Assembly (NCBI GenBank): GCA_005804885.1 | Contig: SYOX01000366.1 | Span: 1-36,982, forward strand | DNA from: Pseudomonadota bacterium | GTDB taxonomy: Bacteria; Myxococcota_A; Bradymonadia; Bradymonadales; GCA-2716585 | Direction of reading: 5' to 3' | DNA length: 36,982 nt | In this document: piece by piece, positions 8,319 through 15,397 of the stretch | Numbering within the stretch: the first letter of the stretch is position 1 | How the letters are laid out: each line of letters opens with the position of its first letter | Made by a program: the position numbers and the translations under genes | Notes under the pieces: generated by a model | Seen by the model: only the letters and a program-made list of their open reading frames with translations | Database searches by the model: none | What the model was told of the DNA's origin: nothing

Positions 8319-8723
8319 ATGCCGAAGCACCGAGCCCTCAACGCCCTGACGCAATCCCCCATGTACTGGCTCTTCGCAGCGAGCTATACAATTGTTCACA
8401 TCATCTTCGAATACAAGTTCTGGGTGACCGGGGGCGGCGCGATCTTCGCCAAGTACGAACCCAGCGGCGTGCTCGCCGAGCAGCTCTCGATCGGCGAGCG
8501 GGTCTATTACGCCAAGGCCACCTGGTGCTTCCTGATGATCTGGCTGCAGTTCCTCGGCACCCGCTTCAAGACGGCGCTGGCGTGGTCCTTCATGGTCTAC
8601 GCCGTGGAGCTGCTCTTGCTCTTCCCGGTGCGCCCCTACGCGCTGCTCAACGTCCTTCTGGCGCTGGGGATGGTGATCGAGGTGCTCTTGCAGCGGCGTC
8701 AGGCTCCCAACCCGGCGGCATGA
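8319..8723 (+). CDS. Small membrane protein, four predicted helices
   Basis: 134 residues with hydrophobic stretches near 13-32, 62-80, 83-101 and 106-124, so probably a four-helix inner-membrane protein. I do not recognise a family. It begins 51 bases after the Cys-rich lipoprotein stop on the same strand and could be read with it. Its last 77 bases overlap, in antisense, the 3' end of the sterol desaturase-type gene. Confidence 0.65.
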   Translation: MPKHRALNALTQSPMYWLFAASYTIVHIIFEYKFWVTGGGAIFAKYEPSGVLAEQLSIGERVYYAKATWCFLMIWLQFLGTRFKTALAWSFMVYAVELLLLFPVRPYALLNVLLALGMVIEVLLQRRQAPNPAA

Positions 8724-9558
8724 AGAGGCAGCGCAGCCGATCCCAGGGGCCGCTGGCGCGCCCCATCTTCCTGGCGAGCCACTGGAGCCCGGCCACCTCG
8801 ATCCGCAGGGGGTTGCAGGTGTCGATGGGCTCGGTCACGCCGTAGGTCGGCGTCTCCTCTTCGCGCTGCCAGGTGCCAAAGAGGTGGTCCCAGATCATGA
8901 GGACCTCGCCGTAGTTGCGGTCCAGATACTTGTCGTTCGAGCCGTGGTGGACGCGGTGGTTCGAAGGCGTCGCCAGCAGCCAGTCCAGCGGGCCGAGCCT
9001 GCCCACCAGGCCCGTGTGCTGGGCGATGCCGAGGATGTTCGTCAGCGTGATGATGACCATGAACTGAAAGGGCGACACGCCCAGCACGGGCAGGAGGTAG
9101 AAGAGCGGCCGCGTCAAGAGCGTGTTGTCCAGCAGGAACCCGCGCGAGGCCACCGTCATGTTGTACTCGCTCGACGAGTGGTGAACGTGGTGCATCGCCC
9201 AGAAGAGGCCCGTCCTGTGGGCCACGCGGTGATCGACGTACCACGCCAGATCATAGAGCAGGAAGGCCACGAGCCACCCCACAGGCCCGATCTCCAGGCT
9301 CCAGAGGCTGGCGTGGTTGAAGATCCAGGCCATCGCCCCGAGCGGCACGATGTGGCCGACGAGGACATTCAGGCCGAGGTAGCCGATCGTGATGGCGACG
9401 TTGGCCGCCCCGTCGGCCTCGTTCCACGGCCGCTCCGACATCCAGCGGTGCGCGATCCGCTCGCCGACGAGCAGGATCGTGTAGATGGGCAGCAAGATCA
9501 GGTAGATCTCGCCCTGCTCCACCAGCGCCTTGAACGACCCCCAGAGCGCCTCAATCAT
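8647..9558 (-). CDS. Sterol desaturase / fatty acid hydroxylase family membrane protein
   Basis: 303-residue integral membrane oxygenase of the fatty acid hydroxylase superfamily, which uses two iron atoms bound by histidine boxes to oxidise lipids with O2. The boxes are H110-RVA-H114, H123-H124-VH-H127, H181, and H201-RV-HH205. Hydrophobic helices lie at about 17-33, 55-80, 92-108 and 148-180. The substrate (sterol, carotenoid, alkylglycerol or fatty acid) cannot be told. The frame is open 42 codons further upstream, but that part is Arg/Glu-rich and unlike the family; the chosen ATG has GAGGTGGAG just upstream. The last 26 codons overlap the convergent small membrane protein gene. Confidence 0.87.
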   Translation of the reverse strand: MIEALWGSFKALVEQGEIYLILLPIYTILLVGERIAHRWMSERPWNEADGAANVAITIGYLGLNVLVGHIVPLGAMAWIFNHASLWSLEIGPVGWLVAFLLYDLAWYVDHRVAHRTGLFWAMHHVHHSSSEYNMTVASRGFLLDNTLLTRPLFYLLPVLGVSPFQFMVIITLTNILGIAQHTGLVGRLGPLDWLLATPSNHRVHHGSNDKYLDRNYGEVLMIWDHLFGTWQREEETPTYGVTEPIDTCNPLRIEVAGLQWLARKMGRASGPWDRLRCLFMPPGWEPDAAARAPRSPSPAPEGR

Positions 9559-9701
9559 CTCCACCTCTTCGAACTCCTCGGACCCGCTCACCCACGAGCC
9601 CCACGGCCGAACCCTCTCCCGCACCCTCCTGACCAAGGAAGGCGCCTCCTCGGATCGCGATCCCCACCTCGCCGCCCGCTTCACCCGCCTGCGTGAGCTG
9701 A

Positions 9702-9857
9702 ACCCGCCTGCGTGAAAAACCCTTCACCCTCCACGACGGCCAGCCCGAAGCCATCACCCCCGACGACCTCGCCTTCCTCGACACCCTGAACGCCGGCTCC
9801 GTCGCCGGGCGCGTCCTCTTCGATCGCTGGCTCCTCCAACCCCGCGCCCTCGCCTGA
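9702..9857 (+). pseudogene. Possible C-terminal gene remnant
   Basis: A 51-codon open stretch reads like real protein: REKPFTLHDGQPEAITPDD, then LAFLDTLNAGSVAG and FDRWLLQPRALA before a stop. It lacks a good start codon and ribosome binding site; only CTG codons are near its front. The composition resembles the C-terminal helix region of a cupin or other small domain, but I cannot name it. It follows a short duplication (cgcctgcgtga twice at about 9687-9713) that may have broken the reading frame. Confidence 0.3.
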
Positions 9858-9872
9858 CACGCCCACTCCCGC

Positions 9873-11009
9873 TCAACCCGGCAGCGCGAACCCGAAAATC
9901 GCCTCGTGGCGCGCCCGGCTCACCTGAACGTAATAAGTGTTCTCCTGGACGTGATCTCGCCCGTCCTCGGCCACCTCCAGCCATTGCGCCCGCTCGCCCG
10001 CCGCCACGAAGCGCTGAGTGCCGGTCGAGCCCGCCACCTCCAGATCACCCATGAACCCCTCCAGCAGCCGCACGTGCGCATGCGCCCACGCCCTGACCGC
10101 CTCTGGATCGTCCTTCCTGAGCGCCCCGAGCGCCGCCGCGATCTGACGATCCAGCGCCTCGTCCTCACCTGGGCTGATGCCAGAGTCCTTCCAGGCCCTG
10201 TCCATGTCCTCGGGGCTCGCGTTCCCCCAACGCTCGTACCCATCCAGATTCAGCAGCCACGCCGAGACCAGCCGCCGACGCGCCATCATCCCCTCCATCT
10301 CCATCACCCGATCCCGCGAAGCCGCAGACAACGCCCCGATCTCGGCTCGCGCCCCAGGTCGCCTGTAGACGGCGAGGAATCGCCGGATTGTGGCGTCCTG
10401 CCCGTCTTGAAAGTCGTCGAAGTGCTCCAGCACCAGCCCCGCCTCCGACAAGGCCCCGAGCTGGCCCACCGTCAGCGGCCAGGGCGGCCCGTCGACGGGA
10501 TCGCCCTCCTCCCGGCCCCGACAGATGACCAGCAGGCGCCCCTCCGGCGCCAGCAAGCCCGGCAGCCGCGCGAAGGCCACCTTGCGCAGCTCGCCCGGCA
10601 TCGCCTGGAGCGTGTAGATCTCCACGATCAGGTCAAAGCCCCCCTCCCACGCCTGAGGCGGCTCCAGCAGATCCGCGACCACATAGGTCACCGGGCTGTC
10701 CGCAAAGCGCCCCTTCACCCAGCGCACGCACGCAGGCGAGATGTCAAAGGCCGTCACCGAGGCCCCCAGCGCCGCCAGCGCCTCGGCGTCATCGCCCAGC
10801 CCGCACCCCACCACGAGCACCCGCATCCCCGGCTCCACGGCCTGACTCCCGAGCCAGGTCATCAGGCGCGGGTTGGGCGCAAGGTCCGCCCACGGCACCA
10901 CCGACGCGTCACCCTCCGCCGCCTCGTAGAGCCGATCGAACCACCCCGTCCCGTCCCCCGCCGCCAACGACGCCGCCGCAAGATCCTTCGCCACCGCTCG
11001 ATCCTTCAC
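9873..11009 (-). CDS. SAM-dependent methyltransferase with extra C-terminal domain
   Basis: 378 residues. The N-terminal half (about 35-215) is a class I methyltransferase: motif I VLVVGCGLGDD at 64-74, the acidic ribose contact D89 in TAFDIS, VADLL at 111-115, and the late strand LLAPEGRLLVICRG. It resembles the thiopurine methyltransferase-like group. The C-terminal 165 residues are charged, helical, and not a domain I recognise (ending QENTYYVQVSRARHEAIFGF). The substrate is unknown. The start is GTG with GGAGGGAG just upstream. It is followed downstream by the gene remnant and preceded, 62 bases away, by the zincin-like gene on the same strand, so the two may be co-transcribed. Confidence 0.8.
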   Translation of the reverse strand: MKDRAVAKDLAAASLAAGDGTGWFDRLYEAAEGDASVVPWADLAPNPRLMTWLGSQAVEPGMRVLVVGCGLGDDAEALAALGASVTAFDISPACVRWVKGRFADSPVTYVVADLLEPPQAWEGGFDLIVEIYTLQAMPGELRKVAFARLPGLLAPEGRLLVICRGREEGDPVDGPPWPLTVGQLGALSEAGLVLEHFDDFQDGQDATIRRFLAVYRRPGARAEIGALSAASRDRVMEMEGMMARRRLVSAWLLNLDGYERWGNASPEDMDRAWKDSGISPGEDEALDRQIAAALGALRKDDPEAVRAWAHAHVRLLEGFMGDLEVAGSTGTQRFVAAGERAQWLEVAEDGRDHVQENTYYVQVSRARHEAIFGFALPG

Positions 11010-11071
11010 GCTCCCTCCTCCCTCGGCTCACCCCGCCGACAACCGGCAAACGCCCTCACTCGACCCCGCCC

Positions 11072-12295
11072 TCACACCCCTTCCCCTTCAACAAAGGCCG
11101 CGCCTCCAGGCAAGCTGGACACGTCCAGGGTGAAGCGCGCCGGCTGATCGCTCCCCCCCGCCTGCTGGCCGCTCACCCCCGCCTCCTGGCTGCTTCCCCC
11201 CGCCTGCGGGTCGCTCCCCCCAGCCCGCCCCCTGTACACCTCTCGACCGTCCACATACTGGCTCTGCTTCAACGCCCTTGCCTCACCCACCTCGCTGAAC
11301 GCCGCCGCCATCAGCGCGCGCATCACCCTCTCAAAGAAGCTCGCGTGGTAGGTCATCACCGCCATCGGGTAGTAATTCTTGATCAAGAAGTCTGTCTCGA
11401 TGTACCGCGCGTAGCCCTCCACCTCGACCATGAAAGAGTCGCTCGTCTCATCCAGCCCCTCTCCTGCCCCCCCTTCGCTGGCCGACGCGAACAGCCGGCG
11501 CATCCTGTGCAGCGTATAAGCCTTGAGCCCCGGCGTATACTTGTACTGCCCAACGTGGACCAGCTCGTGACCGCAGACCACCTTGAGCCCCTCCAGGCTC
11601 GTCTGCTTCATGATCCCCTTCTGGATCACGACCGCGTGGCCGTGCGGATCGTAGATCGCGCAGGCCGCCCCCGCCCCCTGGGCGTAATCCAGCAGGAACC
11701 CGGCCAGGCGGGCCTCAAAGGACTTCGGGTCCATGCCTTCCTGCAAGAAGGCTTCGCGCAGGATGATCGGCGCGAGGCTCTCCACCACCTCGACCTTGAG
11801 CCCCTCCAGCAGCTCCCCCCACCCCGTCAGGTGCTCCACGATCGGGGCCACCTCCGCCAGACACCACCGCACCATCGCCTCATCGATCTCCAGCCGCGCC
11901 GTCCCTCGATTGTACCCCGGCAGCGGCTTGAACCCGTCCAGCGGCACGAGCCTCGACAGCTCCACCCCCTCCATCGTCACCACCCCGAGATCCACCGCCC
12001 CCGCGCTCCAATCCAGATCGCCATACGCCTTCGTAAAGACCACCTCGAGCGCACCATCAAAGACCGCCGAGGCGACGATCCTCAAATCCGGCGTCCTCTC
12101 CACCTCGAAGGCGTCCTGCCGGATCTCGCTCCCCATGAACGCGACCTGAAACCCCCCATCGACGCCCGCCTTGCCCACCGCGATCAGATCGTCCCTGGTC
12201 AGCAGATCCTCATCCACGAGCGCCACGAAGAGCCCCTCGGCGGCGACGCCCGAGGCGTCGCACAGCCTGCCCTTGATCTTGAACATGTCCTTCAT
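11072..12295 (-). CDS. Zincin-like protein with N-terminal beta domain and C-terminal heptad repeats
   Basis: 407 residues. Residues 1-110 look like a transthyretin/carboxypeptidase-regulatory type beta sandwich (FKIKGRLCDASGVAAEGLFV). The middle holds a zinc metallopeptidase signature HELVH at 243-247 (VVCGHELVHVGQYK), and an acidic segment VEVEGYARY at about 290-298 that can supply the third ligand. Residues 358-385 are four tandem 7-residue units of the type AGGSDPQ. No signal peptide is seen. The peptidase role is inferred from the motif alone. A weak GGGGTGT precedes the ATG; another ATG is three codons in. It shares strand and a 62-bp gap with the methyltransferase gene. Confidence 0.65.
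   Translation of the reverse strand: MKDMFKIKGRLCDASGVAAEGLFVALVDEDLLTRDDLIAVGKAGVDGGFQVAFMGSEIRQDAFEVERTPDLRIVASAVFDGALEVVFTKAYGDLDWSAGAVDLGVVTMEGVELSRLVPLDGFKPLPGYNRGTARLEIDEAMVRWCLAEVAPIVEHLTGWGELLEGLKVEVVESLAPIILREAFLQEGMDPKSFEARLAGFLLDYAQGAGAACAIYDPHGHAVVIQKGIMKQTSLEGLKVVCGHELVHVGQYKYTPGLKAYTLHRMRRLFASASEGGAGEGLDETSDSFMVEVEGYARYIETDFLIKNYYPMAVMTYHASFFERVMRALMAAAFSEVGEARALKQSQYVDGREVYRGRAGGSDPQAGGSSQEAGVSGQQAGGSDQPARFTLDVSSLPGGAAFVEGEGV
11141..11224 (-). repeat. Coding 21-bp tandem repeat, four units
   Basis: Encodes AGGSDPQ, AGGSSQE, AGVSGQQ and AGGSDQP in the zincin-like protein. Gly/Ser/Gln-rich, likely a flexible linker; the copy number may vary between strains. Confidence 0.8.
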
Positions 12296-12690
12296 GTCAT
12301 GACACCCCGCAAACCCATACCATCAACAGGGAAGCCGACCTTCCCGCGGCCGCGCGCCATCGGCCGCCGCGCCCCCGATCCCCGCCGACAGGATGCCCCG
12401 TCGACGCGGCCAGGGCAATCTCAAAGCCGACGCCGACCGAGGGCGCCAAGGGACACCCTCGCCTCGACGCGGCCCGGCTTGACCCCAGACCCTCGCGACC
12501 AGCGCAGCGGATCTTGACCGCCGCGATCTCCTCCTCGACGCGCTTGCCTCGCGCCCCCCTCGACCCTACCTTTCTGCCCGCCCTGAGCCGACGCGACAAC
12601 CCCAGCGCGCTCATTCAGGCGGGAATCGACGGCGACCATCTTCTGCCCGCCCCGAGCCGACGCGACAACCCTCCGCAAGGATCACAGCCC
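12296..12690. other. Repeat-bearing intergenic region; no gene seen
   Basis: 395 bp between the divergent zincin-like and FG-GAP-like lipoprotein genes. The lipoprotein frame is open upstream for 59 codons here, but its translation is Arg/Pro-rich and the signal peptide starts only at 12691. A 31-bp direct repeat occurs at 12572-12602 and 12641-12671. Confidence 0.6.
12572..12671. repeat. 31-bp direct repeat, period 69 bp
   Basis: Copies at 12572-12602 and 12641-12671 share 30 of 31 bases, with core gagccgacgcgacaaccc. The second ends 19 bases before the lipoprotein start codon. Confidence 0.8.
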
Positions 12691-13647
12691 ATGATCAGGC
12701 CACTCACGCTCGCCGCGCTCCTGCTCTCCCTCGCCCTCGGCTGCTCAACGCCCCCCTCCCCCGCCGACGATCACCCCGGCCTCTCACCCCTGGACGAGGC
12801 CAACCGCCCCGCCGAAGGCGCACAGCCCACCCAAGGCCCCTCCCCCGACGGCGCCGATCCCGCCCCCAGCGACCCGGCGCCCGACAACCCCGACCCCAGC
12901 CAGCGCCCGCCCGCCGAGCCCTCCGCCCTCGACAGCGCCTCTTCAGAAGACGACGACCTCGATCCCACCGGCGTCGATTCTACCGGCGTCGATCCCACCG
13001 ACGTCGATCCCAACGGCGTCGAGCTCCTCCCGCCCGTCGAGCGGCAGCCCTCCGAGGCCGCCGAGGAGCGCCTCAAAAAGTGGCAAGCGCGCCTCAACCG
13101 CTGCGCCGAGGGCAGCCTCCAGGTCATGCGCAGCGGCGATTACATCGTCGCCTGGGCCTTCGAAGGCACCATGCCGGACGAGACATGCCGCTTCAAGACG
13201 ACGGGCGCCATCTTCACCGACCGCGTCACGCACCCCTTCTCCGCCACCTGCCTCCACGACGTCCAGGACGTCGGCGACTTCAACGGCGACGGCTTCAACG
13301 ACCTCCTCGTCGTCCACGAGGACTGCGCCGCCGGCCCGATGGCCTCGCTCCACTTCGACTTCCTCGCCGGCGGCCCCAAGTCGCTGCGCACCCTCTTCAA
13401 GAAGCCCATCGACGGCGAGATCTCCGGCGTCCGCGCGGCGACCCACGAGGGCAAGCCCGCCCTGGAGATCACCCTGACCGACGACCTCCAGGCCCCCGAG
13501 CCCGAGGAGCGCACAGCCCTCTGGTTCTGGAACGGCCGCGACCTCGAACTCGCCCCCGCGCCCCTCGACGATGAAGACGACCTCGACGATGAGGACGACC
13601 TCGACGAGGAGGGCGACCTCGTCGACGACGACCCCTACGAGCAATAG
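12691..13647 (+). CDS. Lipoprotein with FG-GAP-like motif and acidic tail
   Basis: 318-residue exported lipoprotein. The signal peptide ends at lipobox ALGC with Cys18. A long Pro/Asp/Ala-rich linker follows (about 20-110), with short tandem (D/S)PTGVD-type units near 88-107. The folded part (about 120-295) contains DVGDFNGDGFNDLLVV, the calcium-binding loop of FG-GAP/VCBS beta-propeller repeats, though only one clear copy. The last 30 residues are Asp/Glu-rich repeats such as DDEDDLDDEDDL. The function is unknown; surface display is inferred. I chose the ATG at 12691 because it begins a standard lipoprotein signal; the longer frame would bury it. The 35-bp repeat array begins 19 bases after the stop. 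Confidence 0.75.
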   Translation: MIRPLTLAALLLSLALGCSTPPSPADDHPGLSPLDEANRPAEGAQPTQGPSPDGADPAPSDPAPDNPDPSQRPPAEPSALDSASSEDDDLDPTGVDSTGVDPTDVDPNGVELLPPVERQPSEAAEERLKKWQARLNRCAEGSLQVMRSGDYIVAWAFEGTMPDETCRFKTTGAIFTDRVTHPFSATCLHDVQDVGDFNGDGFNDLLVVHEDCAAGPMASLHFDFLAGGPKSLRTLFKKPIDGEISGVRAATHEGKPALEITLTDDLQAPEPEERTALWFWNGRDLELAPAPLDDEDDLDDEDDLDEEGDLVDDDPYEQ

Positions 13648-13666
13648 AGGCGAGATCAAACACGGG

Positions 13667-14068
13667 CTCGTCGAGGTCGGAAGGTCGACTCCGGTGAGGG
13701 ACACGTCGGGATCGTCGAATCAGCAGAGATGACGGACATTTCGAGATCGGCGAGTCGACTTCGTTGACGCACAAGGCAACTCCCCCTCCTGTCCTCCCCC
13801 TCGCACACTCCCCCTCCTGTCCTCCCCCGAGGGGTCAGTGACCCTCGGCACTGCCCCCGTTTCACAAGGGGGGAGGGACGCTCGCGGTTCGGACAAGGGG
13901 AGAGCAACGAGTCGACTTCGATGCCGGTCACGTCGAGATCGATGAGTCAACTTCGATGACGGACAGGCCGAGAGCCGCGAGTCCACTTCGATGCCGATCA
14001 CGTCGAGATCGGGGAGTCGACTTCGTTGATGGGCACGTCGAGATCGGCGAATCGACTTCGTTGATGCG
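13667..14068. repeat. 35-bp tandem repeat array, eight units in two blocks
   Basis: Units start at 13667, 13702, 13737, then after an interruption at 13894, 13929, 13964, 13999 and 14034, each exactly 35 bp. The best conserved part is cgagatcggcgagtcgactt. Units differ from each other at several positions. There is no unique spacer between units, so this is a minisatellite-type array, not CRISPR. Confidence 0.88.
13772..13893. other. 122-bp interruption of the 35-bp array
   Basis: Contains two close copies of actccccctcctgtcctccc (about 13779 and 13807), then a possible hairpin around ccgaggggtcagtgaccctcgg. It is not a multiple of 35 bp, so it looks inserted or of separate origin rather than decayed repeat units. 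Confidence 0.5.
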
Positions 14069-14088
14069 ATCTGCACGTTGACGGTCCA

Positions 14089-14160
14089 CCCGGGCTTGCG
14101 CCCGGGCCTTGGGTTTTGTCCCGGGTCGCCCCGCCATCCGGCGGGGCTGGCGATGGGATG
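14089..14160. repeat. Palindromic repeat-like segment related to the 2618-2666 arm
   Basis: Two hairpins: cccgggcttgcgcccggg at 14089-14106 and gccccgccatccggcggggc at 14128-14147. The segment gcggggctggcgatgggatg at 14141-14160 matches 2659-2678 at 18 of 20 bases, linking this spot to the inverted repeat near the diiron oxygenase gene and suggesting a dispersed repeat family. Confidence 0.5.
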
Positions 14161-14233
14161 CCGTCGTGAGCAGGGCGTAACATTTTGTTGGGATCAGCGA
14201 AGCGAAGAGGGGCTACCGGCGCGCTTGGGGGGA

Positions 14234-14746
14234 TCAGACGTCGAGGAGGTTGAGGGAGCCGATGAAGTGGCGCTTGCCGATCTGGACGCCGTTGTTGCGC
14301 AGGAAAGCGTAGGCGGTGGTGGCGGGGAAGGAGAAGTTTGGCAGGGCCATCTCGGTGAGGTAGTCGCTGCCCTTGAGGCCCTTGCCGGGGATGAAGGGCA
14401 GGACGACGATCCGGTCGGCGGCGCCCTCGAAGTCGGCCTCGGAGAAGGTGTCGAGGTAGGCGACGACGGTCGCGATGCGGGCGCGGAGCTCTCCGAGGGT
14501 CTTCTCGGTGTCGGGGTGGCTGGGGGGGGTCTGGCCGGAGAGGCGAGCGGCGAGGGCCTTGGCGGCGTCGCAGGCCGACTGGATCTGGCGGCCGAAGGTG
14601 AACTGATCGGGCGCCAGCCGGCTCTGGAACAGGTTGTCGGGATCGAAGCCGACGGTCTCGGCGTGCGTGACGGCGGCGGCGATGCAGGTGTCGAGGTTCA
14701 GGAGCATCTTGCGGGTCTGGGGGACGGAGGCGTTGAACATGGACAT
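14234..14746 (-). CDS. DUF1993 domain-containing protein
   Basis: 170 residues, the typical DUF1993 length (about 165 to 175), a small four-helix protein related in shape to DinB; members have no proven activity. Family features seen: the opening SVPQTRKMLLNLDTCIAAA, the middle RLAPDQFTFGRQIQSACDAAK, and the end LPNFSFPATTAYAFLRNNGVQIGKRHFIG. The upstream extension of the open frame is Arg/Pro-rich and not family-like; the chosen ATG has GGAG about 7 bases before it. A second ATG two codons later would also work. It stands alone and is flanked by repeat-rich DNA on both sides. Confidence 0.88.
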   Translation of the reverse strand: MSMFNASVPQTRKMLLNLDTCIAAAVTHAETVGFDPDNLFQSRLAPDQFTFGRQIQSACDAAKALAARLSGQTPPSHPDTEKTLGELRARIATVVAYLDTFSEADFEGAADRIVVLPFIPGKGLKGSDYLTEMALPNFSFPATTAYAFLRNNGVQIGKRHFIGSLNLLDV

Positions 14747-15397
14747 GGGGAACTCCAGCGTCTGGGGTTGAGGTGGGCGACCGGATCGCGGGCTGCGGCT
14801 CAAATCGCGGGGGCTGAGTGTCGTCACCGACGCCCGAAGGGCAAGCCTGCGCCCGCAGGGCAAGCCGATGTCCGAAAGGCCCACTGGAGCGGTTCCATGC
14901 GGACGCCGTCGTGGCCGGCCTGGCCGAGATGGGCATCCCCAAGGGGTGCGCCACCATCACGGGCGGCCACAAGGGCCGCCCCTACACACACGGGCATCGT
15001 CACAGACGCCATGGGTAGGGGCGGCCCTTGTGGCCGCCCAGGGTCGACCGGCGCCACCACAGACGCCATGGGTAGGGGCGGCCCTTGTGGCCGCCCAGGG
15101 TTGTGGCCGCCCAGGGTTGTGGCCGCCCAGGGTCGACCGGCCCCGCCATCACGGTCCAGACAAGGCGGGTCGACAGGGACTCGCTGCGGGCTGGTCGAGG
15201 GTGTCGACCATGGAACCGGAACCAGTGGGTGGAGAGGGTACGAGGGCTCCAGAGCATTCATCGAACACATTTCGCGCAACATCGGTGAGGCTGCGACCGA
15301 CCTTCTTGGCTGCCAGGATCGTCGAGGTCCAAAGCGTCACAGTCGCCCCCACGAGGCGCTCGCCCTTGTGGCCTCACCGTTGGAGCCTGAAGTCATC
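14747..15397. other. Repeat-rich intergenic region; no gene seen
   Basis: 651 bp between the divergent DUF1993 and membrane protein genes. It holds the REP-like cluster at 14961-15132. The plus-strand frame of the downstream membrane protein stays open through here, but its translation is repeat-derived and Gly/Arg/Pro-rich. Confidence 0.6.
14961..15132. repeat. REP-like palindromic units with 42-bp and 16-bp repeats
   Basis: Palindromes with stem GGGCGGCC/GGCCGCCC and a 5-base loop occur at 14961-14981 and, in opposite loop orientation, within two 42-bp direct copies at 15002-15043 and 15059-15100. The end of the second copy, ttgtggccgcccaggg, is then repeated in tandem at 15101-15116 and 15117-15132. 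Confidence 0.85.

Larger units (their letters stand above)
13648..14233. other. Intergenic region with tandem repeats; no gene seen
   Basis: 586 bp holding eight 35-bp repeat units, a 122-bp interruption, and two small hairpins near 14089-14147. Short minus-strand frames such as INEVDSPIST are translations of the repeats; because 35 is not a multiple of three the frame shifts at every unit, which argues against coding. Confidence 0.7.

Noticed and set aside
6222..8399. 725-codon minus-strand open frame over the Cys-rich lipoprotein gene
   Set aside because: It is an antisense shadow made of Ala/Val/Gly/Glu runs; the plus strand has a signal peptide and regular cysteine modules.
13667..14068. 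CRISPR array
   Set aside because: Units are head-to-tail with no unique spacers, and no cas gene is present.
14078..15397. Upstream extension of the 15398 membrane protein gene
   Set aside because: The frame is open, but the sequence is made of REP-like repeats and the antisense DUF1993 gene; the membrane helix begins at 15398.
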